A stretch of DNA of 50,983 nt from Dechloromonas sp. (GCA_016791065.1 JAEUOD010000059.1:1-50983); one strand, 5' to 3'; counted from the first letter of the stretch, positions 1 through 8,712 are shown. The notes: generated by a model not told the origin, from the letters alone. Numbers and translations: made by a program.

Positions 1-837
1 CGCGAGGATCTGGCGCTCCAGCCGCAGCACGGCGGGGTCGTCGGGCTGGCGCGGCCGGCGCGCCTCGACCGTCATCAGGCGCTTGAGCACCCGGCTTTCG
101 AGACGGGCGAACTCCGGCTCGCCATGCTCGCGCGGCCGGGCCAGGGCGACCTTCTCGTCGAGCGTGATACGGCCGTCCTCGACCAACACGATGCGGTCGC
201 CCAGCGCCACCGCTTCCGAAACGTCGTGGGTGACGAGCAGCGCGGTGAATCGGTGTTGCTTCCAGATGCTTTCGATCAGGCGCTGCATTTCGATGCGGGT
301 CAGCGCATCGAGCGCGCCGAGCGGCTCGTCGAGCAGCAGGAGGCGCGGTCGGTGAATCAGCGCCCGGGCCAGGGCGACGCGCTGGCGCTGGCCGCCGGAA
401 AGACGGCTCGGCCATTCGTCCGCCCGGTCGGCTAGGCCGACCTGGGCGAGCACTTCGAGCGCCCGCGCACGAATTTCCTGCTTCGATCCGTCGAGGCCGA
501 TGGCGATGTTCTGGATCACCGTGCGCCAGGGCAGCAAGCGGGCATCCTGGAACATCATTCGGACATCGTCCTTGTGCAGCCCGGCCGGCTGGCCATTGAG
601 CCGGATGCCGCCTTCGCTGGCGCTGTCGAGGCCGGCAAGCAGGCGCAGCAGCGTGCTCTTGCCGCAACCGCTGCGGCCGACGATGGCGACGAATTCGCCC
701 GGCTCGATGGCAAGATCGAGCCCATGCAGCACCTGGCGCTCGCCGAAGCGCTTGATCAGCCGTTCAACGCCGATGGCGAGGCCGGGCGCTTGTTCGGTAC
801 TGCGGATTTCATTGAGTTCGCGATGATCGATTTGCAT
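1..837 (-). CDS. ssuB: Aliphatic sulfonate ABC transporter ATP-binding protein (3' end beyond window)
   Basis: ATPase that powers sulfonate import together with the permease encoded just upstream. I translated the minus strand by hand; 279 codons are open up to the window edge, so the C-terminus is missing. The Walker A motif GRSGCGKST is near residues 54-62, followed by a Q-loop in [11 protein letters not shown], the ABC signature [15 protein letters not shown], Walker B with [12 protein letters not shown] and the switch His in VTHD. The Q-loop context is typical of the SsuB/TauB/NrtD group. The start ATG at 837 has a GAGGAAAG ribosome site 6-7 bases upstream and lies 11 bases after the ssuC stop, so the two are co-transcribed. 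Assignment to sulfonate rather than taurine or nitrate rests on the linked ssuC, molbindin, ssuA and tauD genes. Confidence 0.92.
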   Translation of the reverse strand, partial: MQIDHRELNEIRSTEQAPGLAIGVERLIKRFGERQVLHGLDLAIEPGEFVAIVGRSGCGKSTLLRLLAGLDSASEGGIRLNGQPAGLHKDDVRMMFQDARLLPWRTVIQNIAIGLDGSKQEIRARALEVLAQVGLADRADEWPSRLSGGQRQRVALARALIHRPRLLLLDEPLGALDALTRIEMQRLIESIWKQHRFTALLVTHDVSEAVALGDRIVLVEDGRITLDEKVALARPREHGEPEFARLESRVLKRLMTVEARRPRQPDDPAVLRLERQILA

Positions 838-848
838 GATGTCTTTCC

Positions 849-1637
849 TCAGGCAGCGCCGTAGGCATTGTTCCATTTGAGCCAGCGGCCTTCGAGGGCG
901 CGCGCGGCAACGTCGGCCAGCTTGCCGAGCACGGCATAGAGCAGGATGCCGAGCAGCACGACATCGGTCTGCAGGAATTCACGGGCATTCATCGTCATGT
1001 AACCGATGCCGGCCTGCGCCGAGATGGTTTCGGCGACGATCAGGATGACCCACATGAAGCCGAGACCGTAGCGCACGCCGACCAGGATGGAAGACAGCGC
1101 ACCGGGCAGGATGACTTCGCGGTAGAGCGACCAGCCTTTCAGGCCGTAGCTCCGGCCCATCTCGATCAGCGCCGGATCGACCGAACGGATGCCATGGAAG
1201 GTGTTAATGTAGACCGAGAAGAAAACGCCGAAGGAAATCAGGAAGAGCTTCGCCGTCTCATCGATGCCGAACCACAGGATGACCAGCGGAATTAGCGCCA
1301 GCGGCGGGATGTTGCGGATCATCTGCAGCGTGGTATCGAGCGCGATCTCGGCCTTGCGGAAGGAGCCGGTGAACAGGCCGAGCACGAGCCCCAGGCCGCC
1401 GCCGATGGCGAAACCGGTCATCGCGCGCACGGCGCTGACCCGGACGTGCTGCCAGAGTTCGCCGGTGGCGGCGAGCGCCACGCCGGCCTTCAGGACGGCA
1501 AAGGGTTCGGGCAGGATGCGGCTGGACAGCCAGCCGACGCGGGCAGCAAGCTCCCAAAGGACGAGAATGGCGATCGGCAGCAGCCAGGGGATCAGCCCCC
1601 TGCCCGCCCGTGCGAAGAAATGGTGCTTCTGGCTCAT
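849..1637 (-). CDS. ssuC: Aliphatic sulfonate ABC transporter permease
   Basis: Inner-membrane permease of the sulfonate importer. The 262-residue protein has about six hydrophobic segments (first at residues 14-33, last near 225-245). It carries the EAA loop for ATPase contact, visible as [20 protein letters not shown] near residues 160-180. Length and pattern fit SsuC/TauC. It lies 22 bases downstream of the molbindin gene and 11 bases upstream of ssuB, forming one transcription unit. The substrate cannot be decided from the permease alone. Confidence 0.92.
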   Translation of the reverse strand: MSQKHHFFARAGRGLIPWLLPIAILVLWELAARVGWLSSRILPEPFAVLKAGVALAATGELWQHVRVSAVRAMTGFAIGGGLGLVLGLFTGSFRKAEIALDTTLQMIRNIPPLALIPLVILWFGIDETAKLFLISFGVFFSVYINTFHGIRSVDPALIEMGRSYGLKGWSLYREVILPGALSSILVGVRYGLGFMWVILIVAETISAQAGIGYMTMNAREFLQTDVVLLGILLYAVLGKLADVAARALEGRWLKWNNAYGAA

Positions 1638-1659
1638 CGTTCGACTCCGGCTGGCCTCG

Positions 1660-1875
1660 TTACAGCTTGGCGATGGAGACTTCGGTGGCCTTGACCAGTG
1701 CCAGCACCTCGGTGCCGACCGCCAGTTTCAGTTCCTTGACCGACCGCGTGGTGATGACCGAGGTGACGATGCCGAAAGGGGTATCGACATCGATCTCGGA
1801 AACGACCGGCCCTTCGATGATTTCCTTGACCTTGCCACGGAACTGGTTGCGTGCATTGATGGACTGGATGGACAT
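1660..1875 (-). CDS. ssuF: Molbindin-like single TOBE-domain protein (SsuF type)
   Basis: A 71-residue protein made of one Mop/TOBE domain: SINARNQFRGKV at the start, then a V(T/V)S-rich strand and the TEVLALVKATEVSIAKL end. Molbindins bind molybdate as oligomers. In Pseudomonas putida a molbindin-like gene, ssuF, belongs to the sulfonate operon, so presence here directly ahead of ssuC supports that name, but the name rests on context. The start ATG is preceded by AGGGAAA. About 117 bases of non-coding DNA separate it from the DUF2894 gene upstream and could hold its promoter. Alternative: an ordinary molybdate storage protein unrelated to sulfonates. Confidence 0.8.
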   Translation of the reverse strand: MSIQSINARNQFRGKVKEIIEGPVVSEIDVDTPFGIVTSVITTRSVKELKLAVGTEVLALVKATEVSIAKL

Positions 1876-1992
1876 GATGATTTCCCTGTCAAATGAATTG
1901 GATGGGGAAATTATGCGGAGCAGCCCCGCCCCGACGAACGACGAATCGCTTGGAAGCTTATGCGTCGGCTCTTCTAAGCAAATAATGCCGGC

Positions 1993-2691
1993 CTAGCCGG
2001 TTTTGCGCCGGGTGGCCCTGCGGGGTGCTTCGCCGTCACTACTGGCTACTCGCTTCGCTCCCGGGGGGCGCGGGCTGTCTGCCTGGGCCTGCTCCAGCCA
2101 GAACAGGGCATCGACGTACGACAGGTAGCGCTGGAGGTAGGCCGGCGAGGTATCGCGCATTCTTTGCAGCGCGCGCAGCACGAGATGATGGGAGTTGAGC
2201 GGGCCGGCATTTTCCGGCGCCCGTTCGATGGCCTCGGCCAATTGCCGCTCGATGCTCAGCATCGACCAGGTGCTGCGGAAATAGGTCATCGCCTTCAGTT
2301 CGTCGGGTGCCGCGGGCATTCGCTCGCCGCCCACCGGTGCGACGGCAGGTGTGCCCGCCGCCACGGGCCTTTCCGGCAGGTGCTGGGCGAGCAAGGCCAG
2401 CAGTTCACCGAGGCCGCCAAGCGCGGGCTCGCTAGCTTCAGTCGCCCCGGTTACGGGCGCGGGAGCCTCCCGCGCGAGCCGTTCGGCAAAATCATCCAGC
2501 GCCAGGGCCAGCCGGGTGTCGAGCAATGCCCGGGCCGCACCATGCTGGGCGGCTGTACGCCGGGCCAGTGATTCGATGAAACGAAAGCGGACGGGATCGC
2601 GGCGATCCGCGCCCTGTGCCCGCCAGGCGGCAATCAGCGCCTGCGTCTCGCCTTCCGGCAGCGACTTTCCGGGCGTGCCGGAGTCAGCCAT
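1993..2691 (-). CDS. DUF2894-type protein, last gene of the stator-like operon
   Basis: A soluble protein of 232 residues with no signal peptide or membrane segment. The N-terminal block around DRRDPVRFRFIESLARRTAAQ matches my recollection of DUF2894; function unknown. The C-terminus is basic (RRATRRKTG). I start it at ATG 2691 rather than 2784, because this start overlaps the stop of the upstream OmpA/MotB-like gene by 8 bases and has AAGGAAGG in front, which suggests translational coupling. A 5-bp hairpin overlapping the stop (1988-2000) is too short to call a terminator. The gene probably encodes an accessory factor of the stator complex. Confidence 0.8.
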   Translation of the reverse strand: MADSGTPGKSLPEGETQALIAAWRAQGADRRDPVRFRFIESLARRTAAQHGAARALLDTRLALALDDFAERLAREAPAPVTGATEASEPALGGLGELLALLAQHLPERPVAAGTPAVAPVGGERMPAAPDELKAMTYFRSTWSMLSIERQLAEAIERAPENAGPLNSHHLVLRALQRMRDTSPAYLQRYLSYVDALFWLEQAQADSPRPPGAKRVASSDGEAPRRATRRKTG

Positions 2692-3328
2692 GGCCTTCCT
2701 TGTTGGCCCGCGCGGTCCTCGGCACCGGCGCCATTTCGACGCGCCGGTTCCGGGAACGTCCTTCGCTGTCGGCGTTGGAAGCAACCGGTTGTTCGGGCCC
2801 GAAAGCCGCCGCGAAGATGGCGGCCGACGGCACGCCTTCCTCGATCAGGGTCCGGGTCACGGTCAGCGCACGCTGGGCCGAGAGTTCCCAGTTGTCGGCA
2901 AACTGCCGGTTGCTGCCGAGCACCGGACGATCATCGGTAAAGCCGCTGATCATGAGCATTTCTTCACGCGCGCCGAGATAAGCGGCGAGCGGCGCCGCCA
3001 GGCTCTTGAGTACTTGCCGGCCTTCCGGCTGCAACTGGTCGGAGTTGAGAGCGAACAGCACGCTGCCGCTGATGCCGATACGGCCGTTATTCAGGGTGAC
3101 GCGGCCGGAGGCGAGCGGAATGGCCAGCGCCTTTTCAAGCGCCTCGCGCCGCTGCTCCTCGGCCTGGCGTTTCTGCACCTCGGCTTCGAGATTGCTGACC
3201 AGTTCCATCTGCACCCCGAGCACGCCAACCAGGATCAGCACGAAGGCCCCGAGCAGGCCGGACATCAGGTCGCCGAATACGGCCCAGACCGGCGTGTTGT
3301 GCTCGATGCTGGTGTCGACGTCCTCCAT
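2684..3328 (-). CDS. OmpA/MotB-like stator subunit with single membrane helix (ZorB-like)
   Basis: A 214-residue protein built like MotB, TolR or ZorB. It has a short cytoplasmic start, one membrane helix at about residues 14-40 that contains Asp20 (VFGDLMSG), a helical linker, and a periplasmic OmpA peptidoglycan-binding domain at about 85-205. The OmpA core shows SGFTDDRP, LSAQRA and RNRRVE. In the MotB/ZorB family the membrane Asp carries the protons or sodium ions that drive the motor, and the OmpA domain anchors to the wall. Two bases separate it from the MotA-like gene, and it overlaps DUF2894. It is not a plain OmpA porin, because there is no signal peptidase site and the Asp sits inside the helix. 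Confidence 0.85.
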   Translation of the reverse strand: MEDVDTSIEHNTPVWAVFGDLMSGLLGAFVLILVGVLGVQMELVSNLEAEVQKRQAEEQRREALEKALAIPLASGRVTLNNGRIGISGSVLFALNSDQLQPEGRQVLKSLAAPLAAYLGAREEMLMISGFTDDRPVLGSNRQFADNWELSAQRALTVTRTLIEEGVPSAAIFAAAFGPEQPVASNADSEGRSRNRRVEMAPVPRTARANKEGHG

Positions 3329-3330
3329 GC

Positions 3331-5541
3331 TCAGGCCCCGCCGACCGGGCTGGCCTGGCGGCCGGAATACTGCTGCAGGTCATCGACCACGCGCTTCTGG
3401 GAAAGGATGCTGAGATCGATGATTTCCCGGGCCTGGGCGACGTAGTAGGCCAGTTGCTCGTCGCTGCGCGCCATCGACTTGCCGAGCGCCGATTCAATGC
3501 GCTGCAAGGCAGCCATGAGCTTTTCGTTGGATTCGCTGAACAGCTGGACGGCCAGGCCGAAAGCCTCGCCCAGGCTGGCCACTTCGACGGCGCCGCCGGT
3601 AATCTGGGCGGCGACATCGACCATCCGGGAGGACTCTGCCTCGATCCGCTCGGCGAATTGCGTCCCGACGCGGTCGAGCAGGTTGGCCGAGGAATCGACC
3701 AGCGCATCGATCGCCCCGCGCTGCTCGGTCGAGGCGTGGTTGATCGCATCGAGCAATCCGCCCAGGGTTTCCATGATGCGGCTGCGCTCTTCGAGCAGCG
3801 CGTTGTCGCGCGCCATGCTGGCCGAGAGTTCGTGGCGCAACTGGCCGATGACTTCGGCGGCAGCCCGGGGCGCTTCGGCCGCCGTCTCCATCAGGCGGGT
3901 GACTTCGCCGATCGTGTGGCCGGCCTGGGCCTGGGCCGTGGCGCTGATCTCGCGGGCGGTTTCGCCCAGCGTCCGGCAGATCGTCTCCTGCTGGGCCAGG
4001 GTCTGCGCCCCGGCCTGCTGCCATTCGTCGCGCAATGCGGCAGCCATCGCTTCCAGTCCCTGGCTCAGGACCGCCTGCCGCGCCTCGTCGCGGGCATTGA
4101 GTTCCGCCTGCCACGCCGCATGCGCCTCGCGGACCGAAGCCAGCAACGCGGCAGAGCGCTCGGCAAAGGTCTCGGTAAAGGCTTCCCGGGATGCCTGCAT
4201 GCCTGCGGTCAGGCCCGCGCTGGCTTCGCGGTGGCTATCCAGGGCGCTGGTCCAGTCGGCGGCAACCCGGGTCACGGCGTCGCCGAAACGGGCGGCCAGG
4301 CCGTCGAGATGCGTTTCCACCGTTGCCGCGAGCCCCTCGTGCAGCGTCGCCGTCTGCTTGGCCAGGCCGCTGCTTGTATCCACCAGGTCGTTGCGCAGGG
4401 CGGCATGCGCTTCGCCGACCGAGGCGAGCAAGGCAGCCGAACGTTCGGCGAAATCGGCATTGAAGGCGGCGAGCGATCTCTGCAGGCAGTCGTTCAGGCG
4501 TGCCGAAGTCTCTTCGTGGCGGGCCAGGGCCGTCGTCCAGGTCGCCGCCACGGTATCGACGCTGCCGCCGAAACGCGTGGCGATACCGTCGAGTTGCCGG
4601 TCGACCGTTTCGCCGAGCCTCTCGTGCAGCGCACTGGTTTCGCGGGCGATACCCGCCATCGTCGCCGCCACCACGGGCTCAATGCTCTCCCCGGCCAGAC
4701 GGGCGCTGGCCACCAGGCTTTCGCGGAGCGATTTGTCGACCGCACCCGCCAGGTCGGTATAGATCGCCTTGGCTTCGCGGTGAAAGCCCTCCTGCCCGGC
4801 CACCAGGCGTTCGTTGAGTTGCTGGCTCTGACGTTCCATCTGTTCCATGAGCGCCTGCAACTTGTCCACCATCTCGGGCAGGGCCTGGCTCTGGCGTTGC
4901 AGGGCCGTGAAGGTTTCCTGACGCTGATGGGTCAGCGAAAAGCCGCGCAGGACGGTGGCGATCCGGGTATCGAGCAGCAGCGCCGCCTGTAGCCGCTCGC
5001 GACGGCACAGAGCGGAAATAAGGCCGAGCATGGCGGACGCTGCGACGCCAGCGACCGAGGTGCCGAAGGCAACGCCCAGACCCTTGACCGGCGCCGCCAG
5101 CGAGGCGCGGATGGTCTGCAGGTCGGTCGTGCTCTCGAGGGCAATGACTGCACCGTTGAGCGTGACGACCATGCCGAGAAAGGTGCCGAGCATGCCGAGC
5201 AGCACGAGCAGGCCGACCAAATAGGGCGTGATGGCCGGGCCGGGCAGACCGACGCGCTCGCCTTCGATGCGCAGGCGCACCGGGTTCTGCAGGATGAGCG
5301 GTACCTGGTCGAGCCATTCGCCGAGATGGCCGAGTTGCTCCGGAATGGCCTCCAAGGCGCGCTCGAGGGCCGTCGTCGTGGTATGGAAGTGCAGCATTTC
5401 GCGCGCCCCCGTGACATAGACCGCGCCAATGATCAGCGTCATGACGAGCGCCAGCGAACTGTGGCCGACATACCCGAAACCCACCCAAACAATGACGACC
5501 AAGCCGATCAGAAAGGCCGCCACGCAAATTTTCCTGTTCAT
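3331..5541 (-). CDS. MotA/TolQ/ZorA-like membrane protein with long coiled-coil tail (DUF802)
   Basis: A 736-residue protein. Two hydrophobic helices lie at about residues 4-24 and 28-46. Two more, at about 105-135 (LLGMLGTFLGMVVTL) and 153-178 (GLGVAFGTSVAGVAASAML), match the conserved MotA/TolQ/ExbB/ZorA pair. The remaining 550 residues are predicted helical and rich in Ala, Glu, Arg and Gln. They include two tandem copies of a 95-residue unit with the core DGxAxRFGxxV and FAERSAALLASV, as in DUF802 proteins. The protein should form the pentameric stator ring around the ZorB-like partner encoded 2 bases downstream. ZorA of the Zorya defence system has the same plan, but Zorya effectors are absent here. 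Confidence 0.82.
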   Translation of the reverse strand: MNRKICVAAFLIGLVVIVWVGFGYVGHSSLALVMTLIIGAVYVTGAREMLHFHTTTTALERALEAIPEQLGHLGEWLDQVPLILQNPVRLRIEGERVGLPGPAITPYLVGLLVLLGMLGTFLGMVVTLNGAVIALESTTDLQTIRASLAAPVKGLGVAFGTSVAGVAASAMLGLISALCRRERLQAALLLDTRIATVLRGFSLTHQRQETFTALQRQSQALPEMVDKLQALMEQMERQSQQLNERLVAGQEGFHREAKAIYTDLAGAVDKSLRESLVASARLAGESIEPVVAATMAGIARETSALHERLGETVDRQLDGIATRFGGSVDTVAATWTTALARHEETSARLNDCLQRSLAAFNADFAERSAALLASVGEAHAALRNDLVDTSSGLAKQTATLHEGLAATVETHLDGLAARFGDAVTRVAADWTSALDSHREASAGLTAGMQASREAFTETFAERSAALLASVREAHAAWQAELNARDEARQAVLSQGLEAMAAALRDEWQQAGAQTLAQQETICRTLGETAREISATAQAQAGHTIGEVTRLMETAAEAPRAAAEVIGQLRHELSASMARDNALLEERSRIMETLGGLLDAINHASTEQRGAIDALVDSSANLLDRVGTQFAERIEAESSRMVDVAAQITGGAVEVASLGEAFGLAVQLFSESNEKLMAALQRIESALGKSMARSDEQLAYYVAQAREIIDLSILSQKRVVDDLQQYSGRQASPVGGA

Positions 5542-5543
5542 CG

Positions 5544-6302
5544 CTACTCTGTTACCTCTTTGCCTAATGCCTCAACCAGCCCCGCCACGGGCTGCAGGCG
5601 CACATCCAGTTCCGCCAGCAGGACGGCCTGCATTTCGCCGCAATATCCGGCCAGCCAGCCCTCAGGCTGCATCCACAAGGCTGGATCATCCGTTTCGACC
5701 GGACCTTCCCACGCCGCCCGGTGGGCCTTGTACAAATTCCCGAAGCGCTTGGCGAGCAGCAACGGCACACTGGCCAGCAGGTTGCGCTCGCGGTTGGCCA
5801 GCGCCTGTTCGAGCACCGCATCGAGCGTGGCGAGCTGCTTCAGGGCCGGCGACCGCGCGGCCAGGACTGTCCGTGCAGCGGCCCGTAGCGGCGCGATTGC
5901 TGCCCCCATGTCCCGCTGGTGCGCCAGGCAGTAACGATGATAGGGCGAAAAATCAGCCGCACTTTCGGGGCTGGCATTCGGTGCCGGGGTTGGCAATTTT
6001 ATGCGAGCCCGCCCCGGATTGAGCACCCCGTCCGTCGTGATCGATTCGGCCAGGCTGCGGCGCACGCGATCGAATTCAGCGAACAGCGCAGCATCGGCTC
6101 CCTGCTTTGTTGCTGCCGAAGCACCACCGGCCCCCTCGTTGAGGGCCGAAAAGAGCGACATGGCATCGGTGAAATCGAGCCACTGGCCCAGGCGTTCGGC
6201 GAAGGAGAGCTTCGATTCTCCGACCTCCGCCACGGCCAGACTGGCGAGAACACGCACCAGCCTGGCGCTGTTCAAGGTGCTGCCTGTCATGCCTGTCGCC
6301 AT
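5544..6302 (-). CDS. DUF3348 family protein, first gene of the stator-like operon
   Basis: A soluble protein of about 252 residues. The N-terminal block with RLVRVLASLAVAE, then SFAERLGQWLDFTDAMSL, is what I remember as DUF3348; no function is known. No signal peptide or membrane helix is visible. It sits two bases before the MotA-like gene, in the order DUF3348, DUF802, OmpA, DUF2894 that I recall from Burkholderiales. The start is uncertain: ATG 6302 is chosen, with ATG 6290 and a codon at 6341 possible. An IS element has inserted about 190 bases upstream, so its promoter region lies between 6303 and 6492. Confidence 0.75.
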   Translation of the reverse strand: MATGMTGSTLNSARLVRVLASLAVAEVGESKLSFAERLGQWLDFTDAMSLFSALNEGAGGASAATKQGADAALFAEFDRVRRSLAESITTDGVLNPGRARIKLPTPAPNASPESAADFSPYHRYCLAHQRDMGAAIAPLRAAARTVLAARSPALKQLATLDAVLEQALANRERNLLASVPLLLAKRFGNLYKAHRAAWEGPVETDDPALWMQPEGWLAGYCGEMQAVLLAELDVRLQPVAGLVEALGKEVTE

Positions 6303-6492
6303 ACCCAAACCCGATAACCCAAGGCCCCAAAAAGGCCGCAAGGCTACACCAAATGCGCCCCGAATGCTCAGCTTACGCAGCCGTGGGCAAATCGGGCCGC
6401 CATTGACCGGTTCAGGTTCCGTTTTCCTGCCGGCGAGTAGATGAAACCACCTGATTTCGCTGCATCGGCATGAATTTTCTCAATCCTGCCTA

Positions 6493-6510
6493 GGGCCTGT
6501 TCACAGTAAC
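6493..6510 (+). repeat. Left terminal inverted repeat of the IS5-family element
   Basis: Reads GGGCCTGTTCACAGTAAC. It pairs with the right end at 7293-7310 with two mismatches. Confidence 0.92.
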
Positions 6511-6547
6511 TGATTTGTGTTTACATCCTGGAATTTGGGTGTGACAC

Positions 6548-7302
6548 ATGGATCGGCGAATGTTGGACGATGGGCAATGGTTGCGGATAGCGGACTTGTT
6601 GCCGGGTAAGCCGACGGACAAAGGTGGTCGTGCGGCTGATAACCGACAGTTTGTTGAAGCGGTTCTGTACCTTGCCCGTATGGGATCACCGTGGCGAGAC
6701 CTTCCCAAGGAATTGGGCAACTGGCACTCGGTATATGTTCGGTTTGCGCGTTGGGAAAAGTACGGCGTCTGGCATCGCATAGCCGAAGCACTGCAAGGCG
6801 ATGCCGATCTGGAGGAGTTGTTCATTGATGCGACGATTGTTCGTGCCCACCAGCATGCGGCAGGTGCCCCCAAAAAAACGGTAGCGATCAGGCGATCGGC
6901 CGCTCGCGGGGCGGACTGACCACAAAAGTCCATGCCTGCGTCGATGCACTTGGCAACCCGGTTCGTTTGATCCTGACGGCAGGCCAGGTTGCTGATGTCA
7001 CGCAAGGTGCCGCCTTGCTCCAGGCCATTTCTACTGGCGCAGTTATCGCTGACAAGGGCTACGACAGCGATGCCTTGGTCAACACCATCGAAGCCTCGGG
7101 AGCCGAGGCCATCATTCCTCCGCGGAGCAACCGCAACACCCAACGCAAAGTCGATTGGCATCGATACAAGGCGCGAAACCTCGTCGAGCGATTTTTCAAT
7201 CGCCTCAAGCAGTTCCGACGTATCGCAACCCGATACGACAAACTCGCCAATCGATTCAACGCCTTTCTGCATCTCGCTTGTGCCTATATATGGCTACTGT
7301 GA
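6548..7302 (+). CDS. IS5-family transposase made by -1 frameshifting
   Basis: DDE transposase encoded in two frames. OrfA (6548-6919) gives the N-terminal DNA-binding part and the first catalytic Asp in ELFIDATIVRAHQH. The second frame continues QKNGSDQAIGRSRGGLTTK from 6871 and holds the second Asp (VIADKGYDSD) and the Glu in NLVERFFNRLKQFRR. The frames are joined at a run of seven A (6872-6878), where a -1 slip links them without loss, the usual way IS427-group elements make full transposase. I therefore read it as functional, not as a broken gene. OrfA alone may act as a regulator. Confidence 0.9.
6872..6878 (+). other. Probable -1 ribosomal slippage site
   Basis: Seven A residues in the overlap of the two transposase frames. 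The upstream frame reads AAA AAA A here; shifting back one base enters the frame that encodes the catalytic half. Confidence 0.75.
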
Positions 7303-7310
7303 ACACGCCC
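7293..7310 (-). repeat. Right terminal inverted repeat of the IS5-family element
   Basis: On the minus strand it reads GGGCGTGTTCACAGTAGC. It also supplies the last residues and the stop codon of the MFS gene that ends at 7294. Confidence 0.92.
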
Positions 7311-8511
7311 TAGTCTTGAGGAAAAACAACGCCCCGAGCGCAAGCATGGACATCGTCACGGACAAGGCCAGTCCCAGTGTCGCGCCCCCCGTCTGCAAGA
7401 GCAGCGCGAACAGATAGGGCGCCGCTGCTTGCACCAGGCGCTGGGCGGCGGCCAGGCGGCCCTGCAGAGCACCGTAGCCCACCGCACCGAAGAGATAGAG
7501 TGGCAAGGTACCCTTGGCGATCGTGATCATGCCGTTGCCACCGCCATGCAGCAGCGCAAAGGCAGCTGCCCCGCCCGGTCCGCCGAACGCCAGCATGACG
7601 ATGCCGCCCAGTGGATGCAGCGCGGTCGCCAGGCGGGCGGTATTCAACGGGTCGGTACGGAAGCGGTGAGCGGCGAAAAATTCTCCGAGGCGTGCCGCCA
7701 CCTGCGCCGGCCCGACCAGCGCCGCAGCGCCAATGGCGGTTGCGACGGGCAGCCCGACGGCCAGCAGCAGCGCGGGCAGGTGCGCCGCCATGGCCGAGGT
7801 GACGAAGGCGGTTGCCGAACCGAACACGAGCAGCGCCACGAACTCTCGGCGTCCACCAGTCATCCTGGCGCCTATCCCGTCGCCTCGAGCCGTCGTTCCC
7901 TGCCCGCTGGCCTGCTTGGCGGCCAGGCTGTGGGCGGAGGGAACGAACAGGAAATTGAGTGGCAACGCCAGCAACAGGTTCAGGGCCGCCCAGGCAAAAC
8001 AGGCCATACGCCAGTCCCAGTGCGCAATCAGCCAGGCGGTCAGTGGCCAGCCGACAGTGCTGGCGAAACCGCCGAGCAGCGTGATGCCGGTGATCGGACG
8101 CCGCGCAACGACGCCATGCTCCCGCACCAGTGCCGCAAAGGCCGCATCATAGAGGCCGCAGGCCATGCCGACGCCGATTAGGGCCCAGGCCGCGACAACC
8201 CCGGGCAGTCCACCGGCGATGCCAAGCAAGCCGAGACCGGCCGCGAGAAACAGGCTGCCCAGACAGAGCACCCGCTGGCCGCCATGCCGGTCGATATGAC
8301 GGCCGATGCCTGGCGCACAAAGCGCCATCAGCAGCAAGGCACCCGAGAAGGCAGCGAAGACCAGCGCAGGGGAAAAACCGAGTTCCCGCGCCAGTGGCTG
8401 GGCCAGTACCGCCGGAAGATAGGTCGACGAGGCCCAGGCTACCGTCTGGGCAACCCCTAGGGCCAGTACCTGTGGCCAACTAGGCTGCACGTTTGAACCG
8501 GATTGCCGCAA
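7294..8511 (-). CDS. Major facilitator superfamily transporter, C-terminus altered by the IS
   Basis: A 12-helix MFS permease of about 400 residues. The N-half motif APGIGRHIDRHGGQRVL is the loop 2-3 signature, and the sequence resembles members of the YnfM/CynX-like group; substrate unknown. The gene runs into the IS right end, so the protein finishes KTRACSQ; without the IS it would have finished KTRQD and stopped. The loss is trivial, so the transporter is probably active. The start is unclear: TTG 8511, GTG 8490 or GTG 8607 are possible and none has a good ribosome site. Membrane helices begin right after residue V in WPQVLALG. Confidence 0.75.
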   Translation of the reverse strand: MRQSGSNVQPSWPQVLALGVAQTVAWASSTYLPAVLAQPLARELGFSPALVFAAFSGALLLMALCAPGIGRHIDRHGGQRVLCLGSLFLAAGLGLLGIAGGLPGVVAAWALIGVGMACGLYDAAFAALVREHGVVARRPITGITLLGGFASTVGWPLTAWLIAHWDWRMACFAWAALNLLLALPLNFLFVPSAHSLAAKQASGQGTTARGDGIGARMTGGRREFVALLVFGSATAFVTSAMAAHLPALLLAVGLPVATAIGAAALVGPAQVAARLGEFFAAHRFRTDPLNTARLATALHPLGGIVMLAFGGPGGAAAFALLHGGGNGMITIAKGTLPLYLFGAVGYGALQGRLAAAQRLVQAAAPYLFALLLQTGGATLGLALSVTMSMLALGALFFLKTRACSQ

Positions 8512-8670
8512 TACCTTGCGCCCTGTTTTTGCCCATGACTTGACGGGCGCTGGCGGCAAGGAAAGGAGAATGACGCGACATGTGACCGACCGAAGATGCA
8601 GGAGCACCTATTGTCGCGCCGGATGCATGCACCCGACAAACATGCCTGGACTAGCGATCCCCATGAATAA

Positions 8671-8692
8671 CGCCTCGCCCGGGGGCGAGGCG
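8671..8692 (-). terminator. Hairpin terminator after ssuA
   Basis: A perfect 10-bp GC-rich stem (CGCCTCGCCC paired with GGGCGAGGCG) with a minimal loop, 20 bases beyond the ssuA stop. On the minus strand it is followed only by TTATT, so termination may be partial. Confidence 0.7.
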
Positions 8693-8712
8693 TCGATAGG
8701 ATTGCCCGACGA

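Larger units (their letters stand above)
6493..7310 (+). mobile_element. Complete IS5-family (IS427-like) insertion sequence, 818 bp
   Basis: The element is bounded by 18-bp terminal inverted repeats that match at 16 positions. TA on both sides (6491-6492 and 7311-7312) is the likely target duplication. One transposase is read through two overlapping frames with a run of seven A at the junction. All parts look intact, so it may still move. Removing it and one TA joins the 3' end of the neighbouring MFS gene to a natural stop codon, which confirms the borders. Confidence 0.93.

Noticed and set aside
3454-4992. A 512-codon plus-strand frame
   Set aside because: It is the antisense shadow of the DUF802 coiled-coil tail in GC-rich DNA; it has no recognisable domain.
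1993-6302. Calling the stator operon a Zorya defence system
   Set aside because: No ZorC, ZorD or ZorE gene is adjacent; only the motor subunits resemble Zorya.
6490-7272. A 260-codon reading frame on the minus strand across the IS
   Set aside because: It is antisense to the transposase, whose two frames match IS5 family motifs and are bounded by the inverted repeats.
6548-7302. Transposase as a frameshifted pseudogene
   Set aside because: The junction sits on a run of seven A with a -1 offset and no missing residues, as in elements that use programmed frameshifting.
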